Source: Clostridia bacterium (GTDB lineage: Bacteria; Bacillota; Clostridia; Christensenellales; DTU072). Taken from it: a DNA stretch of 64,000 bases. Position numbers and translations under genes: made by a program. The stretch spans positions 116,090 to 180,089 of the forward strand of contig JAFVRJ010000026.1 in assembly GCA_017504305.1 (NCBI GenBank), written 5' to 3'. Below, piece by piece: positions 53,022 through 61,250 of the stretch. The notes under the pieces are model-generated. The model saw only the letters and a program-made list of their open reading frames with translations. It had not been told where the DNA came from and searched no databases. The stretch's first letter is position 1, and every line of letters starts with the position of its first letter.

Positions 53022-54281
53022 TTGAGCAATAGATGGTACTTTGTTATTGATATGAAATGCTTTTTCGCCTCTGTAGAGTGCGCTGAAAGAGGCTTAAATC
53101 CATTTACTACCCCTCTTGTGGTAGCAGACGTTTCGCGCGGTCAAAACGCCCTCTGCCTTGCCATATCGCCTAAAATGAAATCGCTCGGTATTTCTAACAG
53201 ATGTAGGCTATCTGAAATACCCAAAAACGTTGATTATATTATTGCCAAACCGCGTATGAAATATTACATAAAATACGCTGCGGATATATATGATATTTAT
53301 CTTGATTTTATATCTCCCGACGACATACACGTCTACTCGATTGACGAGGCTTTTTTAGACGTTACCGATTATCTTAAGCTATATAATCTTAAGCCTATTG
53401 AACTTGCAAAACGTATTATAAACCTTATTGCCGAACGCCTTAAAATCCCCTCAACCGTTGGCATTGGTACTAACTTATATCTTGCAAAAGTTGCCCTTGA
53501 TATTACCGCTAAAAAGTCACCAGATCATATAGGACTTTTGACGGAGGAACTATTCAAAACAACTCTATGGCATCACCGTCCGCTTACCGATTTTTGGGGT
53601 ATTGGTAAGGGTATATGTAACCGCTTAAAAAAGCTTTCGATATACAACATGGAAGATATTACTCTTACGCCGGAACATCTATTATATAAGGAGTTCGGCA
53701 TAAATGCAGAGCTTATTATCGACCATGCTTACGGCAGAGAAAACTGTCGCATCGAGGACATCAAAAATTATAACGTAAAGTCACACTCAATAAGCAATAT
53801 GCAAATTCTATTTGACGATTACACTTACGATAAAGCCCTAATAATAGTAAGCGAAATGGTACTTACTTTAACAGAGCGGTTACTAAAACATAATCTTATA
53901 ACAAAAGGTATTTCTTTATATATAGGCTACTCAAACTCGAATTTTGGTAGCTCAAACGGCAGTATTAAGCTTCCTTACAGTACAAACTCATACAACGTAA
54001 TAAACGAGCATGCCGAAAAACTTTATAATCGTATAGTAAATAAAAACCAACCGATAAGGCGGGTGGGAGTATTTTTTAACGATACGGTAGAGGAGTGTGC
54101 TACAGGGTACGATCTTTTTACCGACGTCGAGCGTTTAGAGCGCGAAAAGAGGGCGGAACTCGCCGTCATAAATATAAAGGACAAGTTTGGTAAAAACGCC
54201 GTTTTAAGGGGCGTAGACTTCATTGAAGGGGCTACGGCGATAGAGCGCAATAAACTTATAGGAGGGCACAACGGTGAATAG
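53022..54281 (+). CDS. Y-family DNA polymerase (DinB/UmuC-like)
   Basis: 419 aa from the TTG at 53022, preferred because GGGAAGTG lies 6 nt upstream and relatives begin SNRWYFVIDMKCFFASVEC; a TTG at 52998 is possible but has no ribosome site. Catalytic carboxylates: Asp in VIDMKCFFASVE and the SIDEAFLD pair. The HhH region is GIGKGICNRLKKL, and a little-finger domain follows. Such polymerases copy damaged DNA with low fidelity; with a YolD partner they are often SOS- or mobile-element-linked, and this type may replace UvrX. Its end overlaps the YolD gene by 8 nt. No LexA box was recognised upstream. Confidence 0.9.
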   Translation: MSNRWYFVIDMKCFFASVECAERGLNPFTTPLVVADVSRGQNALCLAISPKMKSLGISNRCRLSEIPKNVDYIIAKPRMKYYIKYAADIYDIYLDFISPDDIHVYSIDEAFLDVTDYLKLYNLKPIELAKRIINLIAERLKIPSTVGIGTNLYLAKVALDITAKKSPDHIGLLTEELFKTTLWHHRPLTDFWGIGKGICNRLKKLSIYNMEDITLTPEHLLYKEFGINAELIIDHAYGRENCRIEDIKNYNVKSHSISNMQILFDDYTYDKALIIVSEMVLTLTERLLKHNLITKGISLYIGYSNSNFGSSNGSIKLPYSTNSYNVINEHAEKLYNRIVNKNQPIRRVGVFFNDTVEECATGYDLFTDVERLEREKRAELAVINIKDKFGKNAVLRGVDFIEGATAIERNKLIGGHNGE

Positions 54282-54594
54282 GCAACAACGAGCAAAGCAG
54301 TTTATGCCGTTTGACGCATTAAAGGGATTACAAGAGGAATTAAGAAGGCGTGAGGAGTTACATACTCACGTAGAAAAGGCGTTGCTATCTGAAGATATTA
54401 TAAAGGAAATATCCGACGTTTTGATTAAGCTGGAAATAGGCAGTAAGGTACGCATAGTGTTTTATCGTAACGGAAAATACTACGAACTTAAAGGTGAGAT
54501 TTTAAAAATTAATCCTACTTATAAATTTTTGACTACGGTATCTAAAAAGATATACTTTGACGACATCAAAGAGATAGAGATTTTGGAGCTTTAG
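54274..54594 (+). CDS. YolD-like protein
   Basis: 106 aa, GTG start inside the end of the polymerase gene. NRQQRAKQFMPFDALKGLQEELRRRE is the YolD-like signature, and a small beta-rich domain (KVRIVFYRNGKYYELKGEILKINPTYKFLTT) follows. YolD proteins accompany Y-family polymerases of the UvrX/UmuC kind and are thought to be a functional counterpart of UmuD. Coupled translation with the polymerase supports joint action. Confidence 0.88.
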   Translation: MNRQQRAKQFMPFDALKGLQEELRRREELHTHVEKALLSEDIIKEISDVLIKLEIGSKVRIVFYRNGKYYELKGEILKINPTYKFLTTVSKKIYFDDIKEIEILEL

Positions 54595-54629
54595 TATATT
54601 TATTTTTTTTATTTAACGCAAATAAAAAA

Positions 54630-54656
54630 GCCCGTCTAACACTACGTTAAACGGGC
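54630..54656. terminator. Bidirectional terminator between yolD and dnaN
   Basis: Stem GCCCGT/ACGGGC (54630-54635 with 54651-54656) extended by TAAC/GTTA, with A/T-rich flanks. It serves the convergent polymerase-yolD and dnaA-dnaN units. Confidence 0.85.
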
Positions 54657-54674
54657 CTATATTTTTTATGATTA

Positions 54675-55781
54675 TTAACCTATCATACGTACCGGAAGTA
54701 CCATGTAAAGGAACTTATCGCCCTCTTTGGGAACGATAATAGAGGGGGAGGTAGCACCGCTCAATTTGACGTCGATAAAGTCTTCCTTAATCTTGGAAAG
54801 AGCTTCGTATAAATACTTGCTGTTGAAGGCTATATCGAGGTCTTTACCTTCGGTTACGCAGGTAACGGTTTCGCGGATTTTACCGATTTCGGAAGCGGTA
54901 TTGATTTCGATTACCGTGCCGGAAATGGAAAGTTTTAAGAAGTTTTGCTTCTTATTGCGAACAACGAGAGAAGCTCTGTCAAGACCGCTTACGAAGTTAT
55001 CTTTATTTACGGTAACTTTAGTGGTAAAAGTTACGGGAATAAGCTTTTTGTAGTCGATAAAGTCGCCGTCGATAAGGCGGGTGGTGATAACGGTGTTGCC
55101 GAGATCGAACATAACGACGTTCTTTTGCATAGTGATCTTAACGGCTTTATCACCTTCTTCCAAAATTTTGGAGATTTCCGAAAGGGTTTTACCTGCAATA
55201 ATTATTTTTGCGCTTTCTTTGGAAGAATCTATAACGTCGCATTTAGCGTAACCGAGTCTGTATCCGTCGAGCGCTACGCAAGTCAATTGCTCACCGCATA
55301 AATCCAAAAGGATACCCTTCAAAATAGGACGAGTGTCGTCTTGAGCTACGCAGTAAACGATGCTCTCAACAGCTTCTTTGAGGTCGCCTTCTTTAACGGT
55401 CATAAATACTTCGTCGCTAACCTTGCGGATTTCGGGATAAGTATCCTCTTCGAGGCATTGAATTTCGGTTTCGTTATCGCCGTATTTGATAACTAAAGTA
55501 CTACCGCTCTTTTCCACTTCCACTTCGTTTAAGTGGGTAAGTTTTCTTACGAAATCGTTTATGAATTTGCCGTTTACTACAGCGTCGCCTTCGAGCTTAA
55601 CGGTTGCCTTGATTTTGGTCTCGATAAAGAGCTCTAAATCGGTTGCAGTGAGCGTTACTGTATCGCCTAAAACGGAAATCTTAATACCTTCCAAAATGGG
55701 AATATTGGGTTTAGAGGAAAGTGCTTTACTTACGGTGCCGAGGGCATTGGATAACTCTTCGGTATTGCAGATAAATTTCAT
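54675..55781 (-). CDS. dnaN: DNA polymerase III beta sliding clamp
   Basis: 368 aa, normal length, three clamp domains. Signature stretches: MKFICNTEELSNALGTVSKALSSK at the start, IPILEGIKISVLGDTVTLTATDLELFIET, YCVAQDDTRPILKGILLDL, TCVALDGYRLGYAKC and the C-terminal FLYMVLPVRMIG. AAGGAG precedes the ATG. It is downstream of dnaA on the same strand, as usual. Confidence 0.96.
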   Translation of the reverse strand: MKFICNTEELSNALGTVSKALSSKPNIPILEGIKISVLGDTVTLTATDLELFIETKIKATVKLEGDAVVNGKFINDFVRKLTHLNEVEVEKSGSTLVIKYGDNETEIQCLEEDTYPEIRKVSDEVFMTVKEGDLKEAVESIVYCVAQDDTRPILKGILLDLCGEQLTCVALDGYRLGYAKCDVIDSSKESAKIIIAGKTLSEISKILEEGDKAVKITMQKNVVMFDLGNTVITTRLIDGDFIDYKKLIPVTFTTKVTVNKDNFVSGLDRASLVVRNKKQNFLKLSISGTVIEINTASEIGKIRETVTCVTEGKDLDIAFNSKYLYEALSKIKEDFIDVKLSGATSPSIIVPKEGDKFLYMVLPVRMIG

Positions 55782-55837
55782 ATATATCTCCTTATTATAT
55801 AGAATAGGATTATTAATAATAATAAGCCGTGTTCATA

Positions 55838-55970
55838 TGTTGATAACTCTCAAAAGAGGTTGATTTTATATGTTTTAGCGCTCGTTATGCTTATAAATCG
55901 CGCATCTTTGAAGTGGACAATTTGTTGATACTCGGGGGATGGTTATCCCCAACTTAAAAAGTTATCAACT
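55838..55970. other. DnaA-box cluster 3 (dnaA-dnaN gap)
   Basis: TGTTGATAA at 55838-55846, TTATCCCCA at 55943-55951, TTATCAACT at 55962-55970 and a degenerate TGTTGATAC near 55923, in the 189-bp gap between dnaA and dnaN. Most differ from TTATCCACA by one or two bases. Confidence 0.6.
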
Positions 55971-57335
55971 TTAGTCCTTTAGCATTGCCTTGATATCTTC
56001 GACGGCACGCTTGACTTGAGGGTTTTCTTTGAGCTGTGCAGCAATCTTATCGCGCGCGTGAATAATGGTGGTGTGGTCCCTTCCGCCGAACAATTGACCT
56101 ATTGAAACAAGGGGAATAGCTAACATATCGGTTATAAGATAAATGGCTATCATACGAGCTTCAGCGAGGTCTTTTGTCTTCTTTTTGCCGATGATATCGG
56201 CTTTGGTAATCTTGAAGTAATTGCAAGCTGCGTTTATGATGTCGCCGGAGTCTATTACGCCTTGTTGTTTAACTGTAGTATGTTGTATTGCTTCTTTAGC
56301 GGTTTCGAGGTCGGGGCAGGGGAGTCCGCGGAGTTTAGCGTAGAATACCACTCTTGAAAGGTTACCTTCGAGCTCACGGATGTTGCTGTCGCATTTTTCG
56401 GCAAGGTAGTAAACTACGTCGTCGTTAACCGCTATCTTTTCAAGAAGCATCTTCTTGCGGATGATAGCTATACGCATATCGAGGTTAGGTGCACCGATAT
56501 CAGCAAGCAAACCGCCTTCGAAACGAGAACGTAATCTATCTTCAAGAGTAGCGATTTCCGCCGGAGGTCTATCGGAGGTAAGTACGATTTGCTTACCGTT
56601 TTGATAGAGGTCGTTGAAGATATGGAATACTACTTCTTGTAAGCCAACGCGTTTTTGTAAAAATTGTACGTCGTCTATCATTAAAACGTCTACGTTGCGG
56701 TACTTGGTACGGAAAGCTACTATCTTATTGGAAGAAATAGCGTCTACGTAGTCGTTAATGAGCTTTTCGGTAGGGGTATAGAGAACTTTAAGATCGGGGT
56801 GGTTATCGGCTATATAGTTACCGATGGAATGCAATAAGTGAGTCTTACCAAGACCGACTCCGCCGTAAAGGAATAGGGGGTTAAAGGCAAGATAGGTGTT
56901 ATTGGATACCCCGGGGGATTGCGCTACGTTGATAGCTGCGTGATAAGCAAGGTTATTACTGTCGCCTACGACGAAGTTATCGAAAGTATAGCGTGCTATA
57001 AATTGCGACTTAACGTCGAGAGCAGGCTTCTCTTGAGTGATAGCGGAGTACTCTTTAATTTCGGACTCATAGAGGTTTTTTTCCTCCTCGATAATGACGG
57101 TAACGTCCGTTATCATCGAGCCGATACGGGTAAGCGCTTCCACAATAGCATCCTTATAAGATCTGTTTACGGTGATCTTATTATTGGACGAGGGTGCAAG
57201 AAGAATAAGGGTGTTATCCTTGACGCAAAGAGGGGTAAGGGAATCGATCCATACCGAGTAAGATACGGCGTTAACGCCTTTTATACCTATAACGCAAGAG
57301 CAAGCGTCTTTCCAAAGTTGTTTAATATCAATCAT
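55971..57335 (-). CDS. dnaA: Chromosomal replication initiator DnaA
   Basis: 454 aa. Domain I (about 1-75), a short linker, the AAA+ domain with Walker A GGVGLGKTHLLHSIG and Walker B VDVLMIDDVQFLQ, and the DNA-binding domain IV with FGGRDHTTIIHARDKI. It opens oriC at DnaA boxes. The start at 57335 gives the expected N-terminus (MIDIKQLWKDACSCV). There is no Shine-Dalgarno sequence, because the -10 box is only 6 nt upstream. Confidence 0.97.
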   Translation of the reverse strand: MIDIKQLWKDACSCVIGIKGVNAVSYSVWIDSLTPLCVKDNTLILLAPSSNNKITVNRSYKDAIVEALTRIGSMITDVTVIIEEEKNLYESEIKEYSAITQEKPALDVKSQFIARYTFDNFVVGDSNNLAYHAAINVAQSPGVSNNTYLAFNPLFLYGGVGLGKTHLLHSIGNYIADNHPDLKVLYTPTEKLINDYVDAISSNKIVAFRTKYRNVDVLMIDDVQFLQKRVGLQEVVFHIFNDLYQNGKQIVLTSDRPPAEIATLEDRLRSRFEGGLLADIGAPNLDMRIAIIRKKMLLEKIAVNDDVVYYLAEKCDSNIRELEGNLSRVVFYAKLRGLPCPDLETAKEAIQHTTVKQQGVIDSGDIINAACNYFKITKADIIGKKKTKDLAEARMIAIYLITDMLAIPLVSIGQLFGGRDHTTIIHARDKIAAQLKENPQVKRAVEDIKAMLKD

Positions 57336-57341
57336 AGCTCT

Positions 57342-57370
57342 ATTATATCACGCGCGCGAATAAAAAACAA
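57342..57370 (-). promoter_or_regulatory. dnaA: dnaA promoter, abutting the ATG
   Basis: On the minus strand -35 TTGTTT (57365-57370), 17-nt spacer, extended -10 TGATATAAT (TATAAT 57342-57347). Six bases (agagct) then lead to ATG, so transcription should start at or within 1-2 nt of the start codon. The spacer contains CGCGCGCG. Confidence 0.85.
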
Positions 57371-57433
57371 GTCTATTTAAGAACTATAGTCTATATACTT
57401 TTAAGTCGCGTAGTTACAAAAATATAAAATAAA

Positions 57434-57466
57434 AAGATACCCATAAAACTTGATTTAGGGTATCTT
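57434..57466 (-). terminator. Terminator downstream of the first alpha/beta hydrolase
   Basis: Stem AAGATACCC/GGGTATCTT (57434-57442 with 57458-57466) with a T-rich minus-strand 3' side. It lies in the 221-bp dnaA-hydrolase gap, which otherwise shows only the dnaA promoter. Confidence 0.75.
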
Positions 57467-57556
57467 AAATCGGTATTTTGGAATTCTAAAAAATAATATT
57501 ATGGTTTATTGCTTTTATTGGTTTACAGTATGACGTTTTACTACGTTAGTTCGGTT

Positions 57557-58891
57557 TTATTTAGTTAACGTATCAATATCCACTTCTTCCAAAGCATCGT
57601 CGTTTACTATAAACGTTGGTCCGCCCTCGGTCATAGTAAAGTACTTACCTACCATTTCTTTAAGTTCTTCAGTTGGAATAGAAGCGTAGTACTTGCTCTT
57701 TTCAGCGGAGCTTGCATTGGCTTGAGCATCGTAATCACGAAGGATGGAAACAAGGTATAATTCCCTTATACCGCAGTGTTGGTCTACAAGATCAACGAAG
57801 GTAGGCGTTAGCATAAAGGTTACGACGTTTTCTAAAATAGCTTTACGCATAGCCGGTTTATGCCACATCCATAGCGAGCTTGCTTCGTAGGTGTAGTACT
57901 CGATTACTATATCGTTAGCAGATATATCTTTTAAAGCTTCTACAGCGGCTTCGCCGGGAGTAGGTATTGTTTTACCGGACCAACGGCAGGGGAGAGAGGT
58001 ACTGCCGAGAATCATAAAATCATTATCCAGAGGGAAGAAGGTACCAAAGTAAGTATCTTCCAAGCAAATGCGGTCGGGGAGAAGATTGGTATCTATTTGG
58101 CCAACCGATGCAAGTTCGGTGAGTAGGAAGGTGCCGGTGAGAACAACCGGTCCGCCCATGGAGTGAGCTGCAAAGCGTATATCTTGATTACCGAATTCTT
58201 CGGGAAGAAGATTGGTTGCGCGTATCCAGTCCGCTGCAAAATGCTCGGCAACGGTATACTCCGAAGCATCTTCTATATAAGTATCGTCGGGAGTAGCGTA
58301 ACGCATACCCGATGCACCTTCGGTACTCCACATTTTATCTTCGATACTGAAGAAAGTGAGTGTTTCGGCGGCAAATCTGTTATAGCTGTACATACCTACG
58401 TTGTAGCCTTTATCCAACCAGAACTGCAACATCTGTATAGGATACTCGTAACCGGTAGCGGAAATATCGCCGTTGCGCGAGGGTAGCCAATACATTTCCT
58501 CACTGTGCCCGCCGTTAGAAAGCATGCCGTGTATATTTATAATGGTAGGTTTATTGGGATCTACGAGAGCTACGCCTTCAGGGGAATCGGCATCTACTTT
58601 AATAACGCTACCTTCCCTCTCGTCATACTTACACCAAAATAATCCTTGATCGCGTAAGAGAGGGTGTTTTTCGTAGTCGTATTTGACTTCTTCTGCATAA
58701 TTGACGTACTCGAAGTTATCGGGGTATACGTAGTCTTCGGCTACTCTTACCTTATCCCAAACAAAGGGGCTTTTATTATCATTAACTCCGTCGCTATTGG
58801 TGGGATTTAAATACTTATAACATATAGCTCCACCAACCGATACCGTTAAAACGATTGAAAGCACTAAAATTAAAGCGGAAAATCTCTTCAT
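57557..58891 (-). CDS. Exported alpha/beta hydrolase, paralogue A
   Basis: 444 aa. N-terminal signal peptide or anchor MKRFSALILVLSIVLTVSVGGAICYKYL, without a clear lipobox. The alpha/beta-hydrolase core (about 110-400) has TIINIHGMLSNGG (oxyanion region) and the nucleophile elbow RFAAHSMGGPVVL (Ser about 250). Candidate Asp/His residues lie later (LEDTYFGTF, DQHCGIREL) but I cannot assign the triad with certainty. It is highly similar along its length to the gene at 59731-61080, including the upstream region, so the two arose by duplication. Lipase/esterase-like activity outside the cell is inferred. Confidence 0.78.
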   Translation of the reverse strand: MKRFSALILVLSIVLTVSVGGAICYKYLNPTNSDGVNDNKSPFVWDKVRVAEDYVYPDNFEYVNYAEEVKYDYEKHPLLRDQGLFWCKYDEREGSVIKVDADSPEGVALVDPNKPTIINIHGMLSNGGHSEEMYWLPSRNGDISATGYEYPIQMLQFWLDKGYNVGMYSYNRFAAETLTFFSIEDKMWSTEGASGMRYATPDDTYIEDASEYTVAEHFAADWIRATNLLPEEFGNQDIRFAAHSMGGPVVLTGTFLLTELASVGQIDTNLLPDRICLEDTYFGTFFPLDNDFMILGSTSLPCRWSGKTIPTPGEAAVEALKDISANDIVIEYYTYEASSLWMWHKPAMRKAILENVVTFMLTPTFVDLVDQHCGIRELYLVSILRDYDAQANASSAEKSKYYASIPTEELKEMVGKYFTMTEGGPTFIVNDDALEEVDIDTLTK

Positions 58892-58922
58892 ACAACTCCT
58901 CCGACGTGGATATCACTTTAAA

Positions 58923-58951
58923 AGTATACCACGCGCACCTATAAAAGACAA
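58923..58951 (-). promoter_or_regulatory. Promoter of hydrolase paralogue A
   Basis: -35 TTGTCT (58946-58951), 17-nt spacer containing TGCGCGTGG, -10 TATACT (58923-58928). It shares its -10 and following leader with the promoter of paralogue B. Confidence 0.8.
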
Positions 58952-59002
58952 GCCCCTATAGCTACCGTAGTAAAAGTATTATTATTGTAAAATTAAATAA
59001 AA

Positions 59003-59035
59003 AAGACACCTTAAAAATAGAAGTTAAGGTATCTT
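59003..59035 (-). terminator. Terminator of the hydrolase B-peptidase unit
   Basis: Stem AAGACACCTT/AAGGTATCTT (59003-59012 with 59026-59035, one mismatch) followed by T residues on the minus strand. Confidence 0.72.
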
Positions 59036-59059
59036 TATTTTTGAATATGGGATTACAAA

Positions 59060-59734
59060 TTAAATATTTTTAATAATTTCCTTGATGCCGTTATTCAAAA
59101 TGTAAGAGCTACCGCCGGCAGTTAGACTACCCATCATTTTGCCCTCTTCAAAAACAATAGCAGATTTGTTTTCAACAGCGTATGCGGTTTTGAAATCTTT
59201 TGCGACCTCATCAAACTCCGGACGGTTATCGTAATGGGGGCTCATAAGTCCTTCGATTATACCAAGTCCTTTACGTAAAGCGTACTCCGAGCCCTCTTGA
59301 GAATCGGTATACATATCTTCAAACCAACATATTGCACCTGCACTCAAACCAACTATCGGTACACCGCGATTGTATGCGTCTATTATTAAGTCCAAAAATC
59401 CCGTACTGCGCCAAGTGTCAAGCATAAAAACGGTATTACCGCCACCAACGTAAATAAGGTTAGCCTTTAAAAGCTTATCCTTGATTTTATCCATCGGGAT
59501 ATCCTTTTTAGTCAAAAGCGCAAGGTCGGCCTTTATGTCAAAATTTGAAGTATAGGTCTTTCTAAAGGAGTTAAAATATGGTAGACTATCGTGGCTTGCC
59601 GTTCCTACAAATACCGCGGTAGGACGAACTTCCCCTGCATGTTTTCTTGCAAGGGAAGCACAATAAGCGTCTATTTCTAACGTTTCTTTGGAGCGGATTT
59701 CACCGCCACCGATACATACTAAAGTTTTGATCAT
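59060..59734 (-). CDS. Peptidase S51 (dipeptidase E-like)
   Basis: 224 aa, cytoplasmic. LVCIGGGEI at the start, LIYVGGGNTVFML, the nucleophile Ser in PIVGLSAGAICWF and the His in LMSPHYDNRPEF follow the S51 pattern, an alpha/beta fold related to glutamine amidotransferases. Family members cleave dipeptides with N-terminal Asp or act on cyanophycin; the substrate here is unknown. Its ATG overlaps the upstream hydrolase stop by 4 nt. Confidence 0.88.
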   Translation of the reverse strand: MIKTLVCIGGGEIRSKETLEIDAYCASLARKHAGEVRPTAVFVGTASHDSLPYFNSFRKTYTSNFDIKADLALLTKKDIPMDKIKDKLLKANLIYVGGGNTVFMLDTWRSTGFLDLIIDAYNRGVPIVGLSAGAICWFEDMYTDSQEGSEYALRKGLGIIEGLMSPHYDNRPEFDEVAKDFKTAYAVENKSAIVFEEGKMMGSLTAGGSSYILNNGIKEIIKNI

Positions 59735-61080
59735 TTTTTAAATATTGTGTTGATATCTAATTCTTTAAAAGTGTCGTCGTTATTAAGTATCGTTTTACTG
59801 CCCGTTTGCATAGCAAAGTATCTGCCTACCATGCCTTTTAGTTCTTCGGTAGGTATAGATGCGTAATACTTTGCTTTATCAGCATCACTCATACCTTCGC
59901 TTGCTTGATACTCACTCAAAATGGATACGAGATAAAGCTCTCTTATTCCGTTGTGTTGACCTGCCATATCGGTAAAATCCGGGTTTACCATGAAGGTAAC
60001 GGAGTTTCTTAAAATAGCTTGACGCATATCCTCTTTAATCATCATCCATAGGAAGCTTAAAGGATAGGTGTAGTACTCGATTACTATATCGTTTGCAGCA
60101 ATATCTTTTAGCGCTTCAACAACACACTCACCGGTGGAGGGGATCTTTTTACCGGACCAACGGCAGGGTAAATCGGTAGTACCAAGCACGGTGTACTCAC
60201 CCTTTTCGACGTCGACGGGAACAAAGGTGCCAAAGAAGGTATCTTCCATGCAAATACGGTCGGGGAGTAAGTTTTTGTCAATTTGACCAACAGATGCAAG
60301 TTCAGTAAGAAGGAAGGTTCCGCCCATTACTACTTGTCCGCCCATTGAGTGAGCCGCAAAACGAATTTCCTTATCGCCAAAACCTTCGGGAAGAATATTG
60401 GTTGCGCGTATCCACTCTGCAGCAAAATGTTCGGTTATAGTGTACTCCGATACATGTTCTACGTAAGTGCCTTCAGGGGTAGCGTAACGGATGCCCGTCG
60501 GACCTTCTATCGACCACATTTTTTCTTCGATATTAAAGAAAGCACTATCTTCATCCGCAAACTTATTATAACTGTACATACCTACGTTATAGCCTTGATC
60601 TGCCCAGAACTTTATCATTTGTACTGGGTAGTCGTAGCCAAGTTCTTCGGCGGGTAGATTATGGTTGGGGAACCAATACATTTCTTCATATCTTCCGCCA
60701 CCGTTTAGCATGCCGTGGATGTTTATAATGGTAGGTTTATTGGGGTCTACGAGAGCTGCGCCTTCGGGGGAATCCGCATCAACTTTAATATAACTATTGG
60801 TAGCTTCGTCATACTTACACCAGAAAAAACCTTGCTCAAGAAGTAGGGGATGTTGCTCGTAATCGAACTTAACTTCTTTAGCATAATCGATATACTCGAA
60901 GTTATCGGGATACATATAATCTTCGGCTACTCTTACCTTATCCCAAGCAAAGTCGATTTTGTTATCGTTAGCTCCGTCCTCGCTACTGGTGGGATTTAAA
61001 TACTTATAACATATAGCTCCACCAACCGATACCGAAAGAACGATTGAAAGCACTAAAATTAAAGCGGAAAACCTCTTCAT
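59731..61080 (-). CDS. Exported alpha/beta hydrolase, paralogue B
   Basis: 449 aa from the ATG at 61080, chosen because GGAGG lies upstream and it then matches paralogue A from its first residue; the frame is open to 61152 but that part is 5' of the promoter -10. Signal segment KRFSALILVLSIVLSVSVGGAICYKYL, IINIHGMLNGGG, and the elbow RFAAHSMGGQVVM are shared with paralogue A. It forms an operon with the S51 peptidase. Function beyond ester/lipid hydrolysis is not readable. Confidence 0.8.
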   Translation of the reverse strand: MKRFSALILVLSIVLSVSVGGAICYKYLNPTSSEDGANDNKIDFAWDKVRVAEDYMYPDNFEYIDYAKEVKFDYEQHPLLLEQGFFWCKYDEATNSYIKVDADSPEGAALVDPNKPTIINIHGMLNGGGRYEEMYWFPNHNLPAEELGYDYPVQMIKFWADQGYNVGMYSYNKFADEDSAFFNIEEKMWSIEGPTGIRYATPEGTYVEHVSEYTITEHFAAEWIRATNILPEGFGDKEIRFAAHSMGGQVVMGGTFLLTELASVGQIDKNLLPDRICMEDTFFGTFVPVDVEKGEYTVLGTTDLPCRWSGKKIPSTGECVVEALKDIAANDIVIEYYTYPLSFLWMMIKEDMRQAILRNSVTFMVNPDFTDMAGQHNGIRELYLVSILSEYQASEGMSDADKAKYYASIPTEELKGMVGRYFAMQTGSKTILNNDDTFKELDINTIFKK

Positions 61081-61116
61081 ACAACTCCTCCGAAGTGATA
61101 AAAATATCACTTTAAA

Positions 61117-61145
61117 AGTATACCATGCGCGCGATACGTAGTCAA
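61117..61145 (-). promoter_or_regulatory. Promoter of hydrolase paralogue B
   Basis: -35 TTGACT (61140-61145), 17-nt spacer with CGCGCGC, -10 TATACT (61117-61122). The leader contains the inverted repeat GTGATA/TATCAC. Confidence 0.85.
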
Positions 61146-61162
61146 TATACAAAAAACCGCTA

Positions 61163-61191
61163 TTGACTTATGGAGTAAAGTATTGTATCAT
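61163..61191 (+). promoter_or_regulatory. Promoter of the GH3 gene
   Basis: -35 TTGACT (61163-61168), 17-nt spacer, -10 TATCAT (61186-61191); a second TATAAT occurs at 61196-61201. An alternating tract ATGCGCGCACGTG follows in the leader. Confidence 0.7.
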
Positions 61192-61250
61192 AAGTTATAA
61201 TGCGTGAGTATGCGCGCACGTGAAAAAATAAACCTTTCGAGGAGGATAAA

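Noticed and set aside
53022..54594. A prophage or plasmid remnant around dinB-yolD
   Set aside because: Only these two genes are present; no integrase, replication or phage structural genes accompany them.
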